From Pseudomonadota bacterium (GTDB lineage Bacteria; Pseudomonadota; Gammaproteobacteria; GRL18), in the NCBI GenBank assembly GCA_030632745.1, contig DAOVUE010000019.1, positions 1 through 9,611 of the forward strand: a DNA stretch of 9,611 bases, written 5' to 3'. The notes below the pieces were generated by a model. It worked only from the letters and a program-made list of their open reading frames with translations, ran no database searches and was not told the DNA's origin. Made by a program: the position numbers and the translations under genes. Within the stretch, counting starts at the first letter, position 1. Each line of letters starts with the position of its first letter. Positions 1 through 8,800 of the stretch are shown here, piece by piece.

Positions 1-147
1 ATATCCAGACCTTAGGAGCTATAAGCTCAATAAATTAATTTATTTTTTGCCGGATTATACCTAATAAGAGTGAGTAGGAATGAGGCTTTGATCCCGTTTT
101 GAATAATACATTTAATGCAGTTGATTTTCTGAAACAAAAAAACTACA
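1..147. other. downstream non-coding tail after recD
   Basis: This AT-rich stretch has no supported ORF. Just after the recD stop the minus strand has a run of seven T (136-142) with no stem before it, so it is not a convincing intrinsic terminator. Near the left edge are a 5-bp hairpin GAGCT-ATA-AGCTC (16-28) and a 16-bp perfect AT palindrome (29-44). The end of the recCBD transcript is not resolved. Confidence 0.6.
16..48. repeat. small hairpin plus 16-bp AT palindrome
   Basis: GAGCT-ATA-AGCTC (16-28) abuts the perfect palindrome AATAAATTAATTTATT (29-44), which runs into further T residues on the plus strand (to 48). It could be a weak terminator for a plus-strand gene lying left of the window, or a binding site. 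The stem is pure A/T, so neither reading is firm. Confidence 0.35.
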
Positions 148-2106
148 TCAACTACTGCCGAAAACTTTCTCCTGCAAGCCGGAATAGCGCTGTACTCTTC
201 TCTGCACCCCCAGTTCGAAAATTTTCTTAGCGCTAAAAATACTCAATTTTTTACTGGCTCTGGTAATTCCCGTATAAAGCAATTCTCTGGAGAGAATTAA
301 ACTATCCATTTCCGGCAAAACCAGCCCCACATGTGCAAACTCAGACCCCTGGGTCTTATGGATCGTCATGGCATAGACTGTTTCAATCCTTGGCAAGCGT
401 CCCAGACTCAGCCAGCGTACTGAATTATTATCCGGGAATGCCGCCTGTAATTTCCCCTCTTCATTAAGCCATAATAAACCGGTATCCCCGTTATAAAGCC
501 CTGTATTATAATGATTTTCTGTCACCATAATGGGCCTGCCGGGATAAAACTCACTGCTTGAGCTTATTAAACCTTTATTTCGTAATAAGCGTTCAATAGT
601 GTCATTAATATTGGTCACACCCTGTTCACCCAGACGGATAGCAGCAAGAAAACGAAATTGTTTTAGTTGCTCAAAGGCTTGTTCTATATTCAGCAAAGAC
701 TTGCCCCTTAAAAATAAAGGAACATAATATTGATCAACCATTTTATCAATCCATTGAACTATTGAGTCCCCCTTTACCCGTTCTATCTGTTCCTCAGCCT
801 GTTCCAGGTAAGTCCAGCTATTCTCTGCATCACCACTGATCACATATTTTGCCAGATTACCAATTTCACCACTACCGTCAAAACGGTGACTCTTCTGCAG
901 TACCGTTAAATAATCCAGATTAAGCTGTTTATCATGAGGTGCATCTTGATTCTGTCCTAAAAGAGGAATATCAAAACCGCTTAATTCACTGAGCAGTCGA
1001 CTATTTTCATCTGTATAACCCGCTGCCTGTCGAGGTGCAAGATCAGATAACACACTGCCTGCCGCCACAGAGGGTAACTGATCAGCATCACCCAGCATAA
1101 TAATTCGACAATTTTGATCTATAGCCCGTATAAGACGAGTCATTAGCGGTAGATCTATCATAGAAATTTCATCCACCAGAATAACATCAAAAGGTAATTT
1201 TCTATCCTTGTTATAACGAAAATCATGGCTGCCGGGTATAACACCTAATAAACGGTGAACCGTACAGGCAGTGTCAGGGATACTGTCTAATACGGCCTCT
1301 GCAGCAAGCTGTTGAGAACTGATAATGGCTTTAGCCTTCTGTATTGATTCATTGAGTCGTTGTGCTGCTTTTCCTGTCGGTGCAGTCAGTGCAATTTTAA
1401 GTTGATTATCATTGAGCACCTGCTTATCATTGAGCATCTGCAATGCCGCCAGCACTTTAGTCACAGTGAATGTTTTTCCAGTACCCGGACCTCCGGCAAT
1501 AATAGTAAATTGATGTATTAATGCATTAGCAACTGCAATTTTTTGCCAGTCCTTTTTTTCCCCCTCATGCTGCTCCTCATTTTGCTCCTCAGGATCGATT
1601 GCCTGCTCAACATCTACCGGGGCAGGATCTAATAGTGGAAATAATTGTTCAATCACCCGTTGTGCCCGGGCAATATCAAATGACTGCTGCTGCACCATTG
1701 AGCAATTTATCAAGTCTCTGACTGCCTCGCCAAGTTCATTTTCAAATTGCCAGTAACGGCGTAAATACAGGCGTTTGCGCTCATAAACCAGCGGTTGATC
1801 AGCAGTGGGGCTAATAGCCAGTTGTGATAAGTGCTGATGCCAGTCATTAAATTTGGGAAAGGTGTAGCCGGTGATATCCTCATCTGCATTATGCCAATAA
1901 GGTGTTTCAGTCTCGTTTGAAGCTTCTTCATCAAGCTTCAGGCAGGTGTGACCGCCTCTCAGAGCCTGTGAGACAGCCATAATGGAATGAAAAAGCAGAT
2001 CATCCTGTGCTGCCTGCAGTGCATTACATAATTCTCTGGCAAGAAAATAATCAATGGATTGTATTCCGTCCAGCTGTTGTTGACAGTGTTTAAAGGTGTT
2101 ATACAT
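148..2106 (-). CDS. recD: RecD, 5'-3' helicase subunit of RecBCD
   Basis: Encodes 652 aa (E. coli RecD about 608). Known role: SF1B 5'-3' DNA helicase, the faster motor before Chi, needed for nuclease and Chi regulation of the holoenzyme. Seen: N-terminal RecB-contact domain (about 1-165) with the family-like stretch GGHTCLKL (51-58); Walker A GGPGTGKT (205-212); Ia TAPTGKAAQRL (241-251); II VDEISMID (311-318); III GDADQLPSV (339-347); IV QKSHRF (404-409); V TIHKTQGSEF (581-590); VI LYTGITRASKKL (610-621). All catalytic motifs are intact. It lacks the long N-terminal extension of RecD2, and its place after recB confirms RecD of RecBCD. Extra length includes an acidic duplicated linker (173-185) and a duplicated LND loop (225-235). 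Start ATG 2106 is set by AGGAG 7 nt upstream. It is the last gene of the operon visible here. Confidence 0.97.
   Translation of the reverse strand: MYNTFKHCQQQLDGIQSIDYFLARELCNALQAAQDDLLFHSIMAVSQALRGGHTCLKLDEEASNETETPYWHNADEDITGYTFPKFNDWHQHLSQLAISPTADQPLVYERKRLYLRRYWQFENELGEAVRDLINCSMVQQQSFDIARAQRVIEQLFPLLDPAPVDVEQAIDPEEQNEEQHEGEKKDWQKIAVANALIHQFTIIAGGPGTGKTFTVTKVLAALQMLNDKQVLNDNQLKIALTAPTGKAAQRLNESIQKAKAIISSQQLAAEAVLDSIPDTACTVHRLLGVIPGSHDFRYNKDRKLPFDVILVDEISMIDLPLMTRLIRAIDQNCRIIMLGDADQLPSVAAGSVLSDLAPRQAAGYTDENSRLLSELSGFDIPLLGQNQDAPHDKQLNLDYLTVLQKSHRFDGSGEIGNLAKYVISGDAENSWTYLEQAEEQIERVKGDSIVQWIDKMVDQYYVPLFLRGKSLLNIEQAFEQLKQFRFLAAIRLGEQGVTNINDTIERLLRNKGLISSSSEFYPGRPIMVTENHYNTGLYNGDTGLLWLNEEGKLQAAFPDNNSVRWLSLGRLPRIETVYAMTIHKTQGSEFAHVGLVLPEMDSLILSRELLYTGITRASKKLSIFSAKKIFELGVQRRVQRYSGLQEKVFGSS
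1406..1441 (-). repeat. 18-bp tandem duplication in recD
   Basis: Two adjacent 18-bp copies (1406-1423 and 1424-1441, plus strand) differ at one base. They encode the doubled LNDKQV-LNDNQ segment (RecD 225-235) between Walker A and motif Ia. The high identity suggests a recent slippage event. Confidence 0.88.
1567..1590 (-). repeat. 12-bp tandem duplication in recD linker
   Basis: Units ATGCTGCTCCTC (1567-1578) and ATTTTGCTCCTC (1579-1590) encode EEQN-EEQH, continued by a diverged EGEK (RecD 173-184). This forms an acidic linker between the N-terminal domain and helicase domain 1A. Confidence 0.75.
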
Positions 2107-5100
2107 GGCTCAGCTCCTGCTGCACAGAAGCCGCAGAAAATAATTCATCCAGTTGACAAAGTAATTCCGGACTGATATCAGCATTAAAGACACCCGTATC
2201 TGAGCCCGGGCTCATACCGCGGAGATAGAGATAATAAATTCCACCAAAATGGTATTGCGGATCATAGTCTGCCAGACGATTTTTTAAATAACGGTGCAGG
2301 GCCAGGCTGTACAGAAGGTATTGCAGATCATAGTAATTATCCCGTACATTTTTTTCCAGCGCATCATATTGATAGCAAGCCAGGTCACTGCCTAAGTGAG
2401 TGGATTTGTAATCAGCAATATAGTATTTATCCTGCCATTGAAAGACCAGATCAATAAAACCGTGCATCATGCCCTGCAGTGCCTGATTGCCCGGTAACTG
2501 GATAGGATTCATTTCTTGCCGCTGAGTATTGACATCATTTGTATTATGTTTTCTCTGCCTGCGATGCACAGCCAATAATGCACCTAATGCCTGTGGTTTT
2601 ACCTGTTCCATGGGAAAATAAAATTCACTTTCTCTTAAGGTCTGTGCCCAGGACAATTCATTGAGCTTAGGGCCCCGTATCAGGCGAGTATCCAGACAGG
2701 CATTTAACCAGTTGATCAATTCTTCCTGCTGCAGGATATCCAGTGTTTCATTAAAACGACTCAGGGGTCGCCGCAGACTTGTCTGCCAGTCAGGCTGTTT
2801 GAAATCACTATGTTCAAGAATATCATGTAATAGATTTCCCGCTGCTGCACCTTTAGTCAGTGTGAAGCGGATTTGATTAGCTTCAGACAGGCTGCTCTGT
2901 GTTTCATTTAATAACTCGTCCTGATCCCGGTCAGGTGTTGATATCCCGCCATGACGAAGATTGCGTGTCAGAGCAGAAAAGGAACTCAGCCACCAGTTGC
3001 GTTCAATTCGCCCGGAAAAAACGGCCGCACTGAACTGTGTTTCACGCTCTATCTCATGAGCGCTTATAAGCGGAAAATCAACAGCATCAATCTGCTGCAC
3101 ATTAATGCTCTGTGGCTCTGATGCTGCCATGTTAAGTAAACTATGCTGTAAATCATCTGCTGCTGATAATTTTAAGGTCTGTCCTAAAGGGGACCCGTGA
3201 AAATCAGAAAAAGGCGCAGCACAAACATAACAACGCTGTTCAGCACGGGTAATCGCTACATATAAAAGACGCACTGTTTCTGCCAGGGCTTCTTCCCGAT
3301 ACAGATCGATAATGCTTTTATCCTGCCCCATAAAGTAGTTTAACTGACGAGTGTCACGTTGATGATATCTGAACAGATCAATGGTTTTGCTGCCGAATTT
3401 GGCCGGATCTTTATAACGTGTCGCAAAGGGAATAAAAACTAGCGGATATTCAAGTCCTTTGGAACCATGCTGGGTAATAATACGAATTAAATCAGCATCA
3501 CTTTCTAAACGTAATTCTGCCTCAGCAGAGGCACTTTGATCGGCTATTTGTTCACCTAACCAGTTAAGTAACTGCTCCGGCTGTCTATGACGCTGACTGG
3601 CCTGCTGCAGAAGTTCCAGTAATTGTATGCTATTGGTCAATGAGCGTTCATGGTATTGGGGAGGCGGAATAAAATTCTGATGCAGTAATTTCAGTGCCAT
3701 GCTCATAAAACCCTGTTTAAACCAGGTTTCACGCAAATCAAAAATACCATCCCTGAGTGTTTCCCATTGCTGTTCATTTTCCTGCAAAGAAAACAGCTGC
3801 TCTGTATCGCAGCCCAGAAATCTTGTTGCAAAGGCCGCCGCCAGCAGACGCTCATTTTCCAGTTCCAGTATACCCTGCAGAACCCGTTTCAGCTCAATGG
3901 CTTCTTCACTGAGAAACACATTATCATGAGTACTTAAATAAACCGATGCATAGCCTGCCAGGCGAAGCGCATCCTGTATATAAGCCGCTTCTGTTTTATC
4001 TCTCACCAGAATGGCAATATCCTGTTCCTGCAAGGCATTTCCTGCAATTAAGGTATTCCCTGTCAGTAAAGAGTGGATTTCATGACTGCACCAGGCTGCA
4101 ATAACAGGGCAAAATTCCTGCTTCATTACTTCTTTTTTTCCTTTTCCTGCTCGATAATCTTCATTAAAGGGAAAAGAAATAAATTGTAATGCGGCCTTAT
4201 TGTCAATCCCGGTTAAAGACTTCTTATCGGCCTGCCCCGCTGATTTAACGGGGCTGTATTGAATAGAAAAAGAAAAAACATCCTGTGCTTTTTCACTTAG
4301 TGGAGCACCATAAAATAAGCGGTTATAGGCATTTATCATCTTTGTAGAAGAACGCCAGTTGGTATCCATGATCCATTGATAATCCGCATCATCTCTTGCT
4401 GCCAGATAGGTAAAAACATCACCATTTCTAAACGCATAGATAGCCTGTTTGGGATCTCCAATCATATACAGAGCACTTTTGTGACAGCCATTAGCCCGCA
4501 GAGAGCCATCAGTTTCAATCTCATTATCATTTTGATAGACGGCTTTCAAAATAGCATATTGATGAGGATCCGTGTCTTGAAATTCATCAACCAGGGCAAC
4601 CGGGTATTGTGCTTTTATTAATTGTGCCAGTTTATCTGCTGTCCTATTAGTTTCTGTAGACTGAGCAGCAGAGTCCAGAGACAAAGAAGCGGCCAGCTGG
4701 TTAATTAAATCATCATAGTTCATTACTCCGGCCTGTAGTTTCGCCCGGGCAATTTTTTTTCGTATCACTGCAAGCCCCTCAGCAGCTATCTTATAACTGC
4801 GGGCCTTTTGTATGCTCCTTTCAATGGCGGCCGCAGCCTCTTTTAATTGTTTTAAGGGAGCAAATAAGTCAATGAGCTGTTGTTTCTTTTCAGCATCTTT
4901 TTTTGGAAAACGTGCACCATGAAACACATTGGCTGCTGTTTTAGGCATAGCCTGATGAAAGTCATCAGAACTCAGCCATTGTATTAAAACAGACCATTCT
5001 TCACTACGAATCTGCTGTTGTTTATGGCAATCTATCAGTTCTGAAAACACCAGGGACTGATTCTCCTGCAGGTGCTGCAGACACATTAGTTTTTGTTTTT

Positions 5101-5812
5101 GAAAGTCTTCCTGAATGGTTTCAGGAGTCTTTATCTGAAGCGCAATAGTTGAGGATAAGACGTTACGAAAAGCCTGATAAAAAGCTTCCGGTGCCGGCCA
5201 GTTCTGTGTTAATAATTTATAAGGAAGGACAGCTTCATAACCATCCTGATAAGCCTCTTGATAAATCTCTTGATAAGCCAGGGCACGATACCAGTCCCGC
5301 ACCGCTTCCAGTTCAAGTTCTGCAGTATCCGTTTCCATTTGAACATTAAAGGCCACGCCGCTGCTGAAGGCCTGTTGTGATAAAACCCGTTTACAAAAAC
5401 TATGAATGGTAAAGATAGAGGCTTCATCCAGATGCAGTAATGCATTGTGTAATGCAGGATACACTTCTGCTAAGGTAAATTTATCGGTTAAATAAGCAAA
5501 GAAGCTGTCCTTTGCATCAAACTGCCCCCAGTTTTCCAGAGCATTGCGTATTTCTCCGGCAATGCGAGATCTTAATTCTTCTGTTGCTGCCCGGGTAAAG
5601 GTCATCACCAGAATATTTTTTACATCCAGTTTTCGTTCCAGCAACAAACGTAAATAAATACGGCTGATATTAAAGGTTTTACCTGTACCGGCACTGGCCT
5701 CTATCAGGTGACAACCGCTTAATGGTAATGACTCTGGTTTTAAGGGAGCTGGTTTTAAGGGCTGTGGCTTTAAAGGCTTTAACTGTGTATGTTCAGCAGG
5801 TGAATCAGTCAT
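2099..5812 (-). CDS. recB: RecB, 3'-5' helicase and nuclease subunit of RecBCD
   Basis: Encodes 1237 aa (E. coli about 1180). Known role: ATP-driven 3'-5' SF1A (UvrD-like) motor, the only nuclease of the complex, and the RecA-loading surface. Helicase motifs are all present: Walker A ASAGTGKT (39-46), Ia TFTRAATEEL (71-80), II VDEFQDTDPHQ (408-418), III MIGDPKQAIYAFR (450-462), IV region DTNWRSS (483-489), V TQHGSKGLEYPLVF (780-793), VI LLYVAITRAEQR (849-860). The C-terminal PD-(D/E)XK nuclease has His996 in GNLLHD, Asp1121 in GFIDLVF, Asp1134 and Lys1136 in ADYKS, and the QxxxY motif Gln1164/Tyr1168, so it should be active. Start ATG 5812 is chosen over in-frame ATG 5851 because AGGAG lies 10 nt upstream and the extension would run 47 nt into recC. 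Unusual: a Leu-Lys-Pro-rich N-terminus (11-26) before the first motif. It overlaps recC and recD by 8 nt each. Confidence 0.97.
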   Translation of the reverse strand: MTDSPAEHTQLKPLKPQPLKPAPLKPESLPLSGCHLIEASAGTGKTFNISRIYLRLLLERKLDVKNILVMTFTRAATEELRSRIAGEIRNALENWGQFDAKDSFFAYLTDKFTLAEVYPALHNALLHLDEASIFTIHSFCKRVLSQQAFSSGVAFNVQMETDTAELELEAVRDWYRALAYQEIYQEAYQDGYEAVLPYKLLTQNWPAPEAFYQAFRNVLSSTIALQIKTPETIQEDFQKQKLMCLQHLQENQSLVFSELIDCHKQQQIRSEEWSVLIQWLSSDDFHQAMPKTAANVFHGARFPKKDAEKKQQLIDLFAPLKQLKEAAAAIERSIQKARSYKIAAEGLAVIRKKIARAKLQAGVMNYDDLINQLAASLSLDSAAQSTETNRTADKLAQLIKAQYPVALVDEFQDTDPHQYAILKAVYQNDNEIETDGSLRANGCHKSALYMIGDPKQAIYAFRNGDVFTYLAARDDADYQWIMDTNWRSSTKMINAYNRLFYGAPLSEKAQDVFSFSIQYSPVKSAGQADKKSLTGIDNKAALQFISFPFNEDYRAGKGKKEVMKQEFCPVIAAWCSHEIHSLLTGNTLIAGNALQEQDIAILVRDKTEAAYIQDALRLAGYASVYLSTHDNVFLSEEAIELKRVLQGILELENERLLAAAFATRFLGCDTEQLFSLQENEQQWETLRDGIFDLRETWFKQGFMSMALKLLHQNFIPPPQYHERSLTNSIQLLELLQQASQRHRQPEQLLNWLGEQIADQSASAEAELRLESDADLIRIITQHGSKGLEYPLVFIPFATRYKDPAKFGSKTIDLFRYHQRDTRQLNYFMGQDKSIIDLYREEALAETVRLLYVAITRAEQRCYVCAAPFSDFHGSPLGQTLKLSAADDLQHSLLNMAASEPQSINVQQIDAVDFPLISAHEIERETQFSAAVFSGRIERNWWLSSFSALTRNLRHGGISTPDRDQDELLNETQSSLSEANQIRFTLTKGAAAGNLLHDILEHSDFKQPDWQTSLRRPLSRFNETLDILQQEELINWLNACLDTRLIRGPKLNELSWAQTLRESEFYFPMEQVKPQALGALLAVHRRQRKHNTNDVNTQRQEMNPIQLPGNQALQGMMHGFIDLVFQWQDKYYIADYKSTHLGSDLACYQYDALEKNVRDNYYDLQYLLYSLALHRYLKNRLADYDPQYHFGGIYYLYLRGMSPGSDTGVFNADISPELLCQLDELFSAASVQQELSHV
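2114..2118 (-). promoter_or_regulatory. recD ribosome binding site inside the recB 3' end
   Basis: AGGAG lies 7 nt before the recD ATG (2106-2104), at near-ideal spacing, and sits in the final codons of recB. It fixes the recD start and supports coupled translation of recB and recD. Confidence 0.78.
5244..5279 (-). repeat. 12-bp tandem repeat, 3 units, in recB
   Basis: Three units of TCTTGATAAGCC type (5244-5255, 5256-5267, 5268-5279) with few mismatches encode the tetrapeptide series YQEI-YQEA-YQDG (RecB residues 180-191), followed by YEAV. It lies in the 1A-1B region of the helicase, between motif Ia and motif II, and probably lengthens a helix or loop. Confidence 0.85.
5736..5783 (-). repeat. 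Leu-Lys-Pro repeat at the recB 5' end
   Basis: Two 15-bp units (GGTTTTAAGG core, 5736-5765, plus strand) are followed by two 9-bp units GGCTTTAAA and GGCTTTAAC (5766-5783). They encode four Leu-Lys-Pro motifs at RecB residues 11-26, just before helicase domain 1A with its Walker A at 39. The stretch is basic, proline-rich and probably unstructured. Confidence 0.88.
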
Positions 5813-8800
5813 TATGAGTATTCTCCTGGCGGCTGGCGTAGAGAGGTGCATAGATTTCTTCTATACGTGCCTGCCAGTTTTTTTCCCATTGAGGTATTTC
5901 TAAGCCATCACCCCAAAACCAGTGTATGTATGGATCACTGCCTAAACCCTGTGTTTGAAAATCATCATGCCAGAACTTAGAAAAAGTATAATCTGTTAAT
6001 GGTTTAGCTGAGGACTGTTTTTTTGCGTCTTTTTTAATATAACAATGTTTTTGTCCCAATGCTGCATTCAATAATAAGGGCTGCCGCATACCCTCTTTCC
6101 AACATTGCAGCAATGCAGATAAATGTTCATAAGCTGAGTCAAGCGGATCAAACCGGACAGTCAGGATTGAGTGTTCCTTTGCACCACGGAAAACTCCTCT
6201 GGTTGTGCATGCTCCGGCTCCTGTTTCAGCTCCTGTTTCAGCTCCTGTTTCGGCTCTTGTTTGAAAGGCGATTTGAGCCATCAGATGATGTATCCATAAA
6301 CGCATATCGTCCTTACCTTTGGGGCTGGCCAGTCGCCAGTAGAGCAAATTATTATCCTGCTTATTCTCCTGCTTATAGTTCAATACGGGCAGCTCAGCCT
6401 GCAATTGCACATTATCTATAGTCACTATAACTGTTTGAGTCTGTATTGGATTGACATCCTGTTTTTGAGTGCCGCATTGCATAAGAGTTTGAATAGTGTG
6501 TGCAAAGTCACCAGCCTGCTCCTGCCATAGGATTAAATCATCTGCCATATCAGGTGTATCAGGTAAGTTGCCGCTGAGACTAAAACCACGCATTAAATCC
6601 ACCCTATCCTGCTCATCAGCAGCATCTGACAAGAGTGTTTTTATAATGGCATCCTGAATAAGATAGCGATCCAGATGATTAGTGACAAAGGGTTCACTGT
6701 CTTGCGGGATTGAATCTTGATTATTTTCAAAATACAAACCTAAACGCTGCTGAGCAAATTGTTTGCAGGGATTATCAAAGAACTGCACCAGCTGCTCTGC
6801 AGTTATTGTTATTTCATCTTCATCTGCAGAGGGAAAGTCAATGCGGTGCAGGTTATTTCTAAAGCTTCCTGCTTCACCGAGTTTTAACCAGTTGGCATTA
6901 AAACTCTTCCACTTACCCTGATAATTAGCTTGACTGAATACCTGCAGAGGTATATTAATAAGCTGTTGTTCTCTATGTTCTATTGCTTTATCCGCTGTGG
7001 GTTGCGCAGCAAGATGCCAGCCATAAGCCTTTTCCAGGTAATTTATCAATTCCTGCAAAACCAGAGAAGGCTCGCGGCTATTATTGGTTTTAATATCATG
7101 TCCCTGATAGCTGAGATAGAGCTTGTCCCGGCATGAAATCAGAGCCTCCAGAAAAAGGTATCGATCATCACCCCGTCGCGAGCGATCACCCTTGCGCGGC
7201 GGCTGCATTGCCATTAAATCAAAGCCCATAGCCTGACGTTGACGTGGAAATTCACCATCATTCAGGCCCAATATGGCAATCACACGAAAAGGTACACTGC
7301 GCATAGGCAGCATAGAACAAAAGGTCACCTGCCCTGCCATAAACTGTCGACCCGGCTCTGCCTGACTGAAGTGACTCAATAAAAAATCACGCATAACGGA
7401 CAAGGGCAGTTTTTTTTCATAGTGTGCGTGATGAGTATATTCCGCAAAATCATCAATAGCCTGCTCAATAATTTGTTGTGCATTGCTGTCATCGGATAAA
7501 GGACTGAACAGACTGTCTCTGGCCTGCAGTAAAAATTGTTTCCAGTCATTCGGACTACGCGCTGTCTGTAATTCCCGCGCATAATATTGCAATTGTTCCA
7601 GCAGTTCAAAATAACGTCCTAATAACAACGCCTCATCACCTTCGACATCAGGCAAAAGCAGCTGATCCTGATATAATACGGCCTGATCATTATGAGCAAA
7701 GCCTAATAGCAGACGCTTTAGACCCTGCTGCCAGCTGAATTTATTATTAATACTCGTATGTTTAGCAAAATGACTTCGGGAATTTTCATTTGGCTGGGGG
7801 CTCTCATGCTGCGGTTCATCTGCATATGATATTGATTTTTCTGTTGAGATAATGCGCTGTTTATGAGCCGCATCCAGTCCCCAATGGATAGCGGCATGAT
7901 TTACCCAGCGTTCTAATAAAACCAGCTCATCATCAGCAAAGGAAAATTTCTTCTGCAGCGCAGGTAAACGTAGATAGCCCAGAATCTGACTCACCTGAAA
8001 ACGGCTGTCCGGAAGTTCCAATAAATCAATAAAGGCCTGTACCAGGGGTTCAGAATCTTTTAAAGTCCGGTCAGCAATAGAACACGGCAGTGGCGGAACC
8101 TGCTCACTCCAGTCATTCCAGCCATGGGCAAAGACCGCATCAACATAAGGGGCATAATTTTCAATATTAGGACACATGACTAAAATATCTTTCGGGGTCA
8201 GACTAGCATCATTATTTATCTGATGTAATAACCAGTCATGTAACGCCTGAATTTCACGTAAAGCACTATGAGCAGAAGCAAAGACTATGCTTTCATCAAT
8301 GCATTGCCGGGGCATTTCGCGAGCATCCTCAAAGTTGAGAATATCATTCTGTACACGCTGCAAAACACTGGCAGTTCCTGTACCCGCTGGAGATAATTCC
8401 ACAGGTGATTCATACACCGGGATTTCTATGCTGGTATATTCCTGTAATAGATATAAAAAATCTTTACCCTGAGAGCCGAGGTTCGACAATAAAGGGTTCG
8501 ACAGAGGAACATCAGCAGCAATATCTTCATTTGATAACATCCTATCGCTGCTATTGATCCAGCGATAGAATTGCTCTTTAGCATAAGACTTATCGGTTTT
8601 TAAATCGCCCCAATATTCAACACAGGGATTAAGGTGAAAGAAATGAACCTGTGTCTGCTGACCCAGTTCACTAAGAAATTCTAACCACAAAGGCGGCAGT
8701 GTATTAATACCGAACAAACTTATACGCTCAGGGACAGTGCATTTTTCCTGTTGTAAACGGATGACTGCGGATTTCAGCAGCCTGACAGGATGCAGAGGTT

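Noticed and set aside
54..59. TATAAT on the minus strand downstream of recD as a promoter for a following gene
   Set aside because: It is a perfect hexamer, but no acceptable -35 is seen at 16-18 nt and the downstream gene is outside the window. Such a hexamer is expected by chance in AT-rich DNA.
136..142. Run of T on the minus strand just after recD as an intrinsic terminator
   Set aside because: No inverted repeat precedes it in the recD 3' end.
4376..4621. Plus-strand 81-codon ORF, Ile-rich
   Set aside because: It is antisense to the motif II/III region of recB, which is strongly conserved. Composition is explained by the complementary strand.
5244..5279. Short tandem units considered as a CRISPR-like or regulatory repeat array
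   Set aside because: Units are adjacent without spacers, multiples of three, and fully explained as codons of recB.
5813..5851. Longer recB start at ATG 5851, adding 13 residues
   Set aside because: The upstream sequence offers only a weak GAAGAA, the extension lies wholly within recC, and ATG 5812 has AGGAG and mirrors the 8-nt overlap seen at recB-recD.
6059..6421. Plus-strand 120-codon ORF with a Leu-Phe-rich repeated segment
   Set aside because: It lies antisense within recC, and its apparent hydrophobic repeat is just the other reading of the 12-bp array encoding Glu-Thr-Gly-Ala. No ribosome site or homology was recognised.
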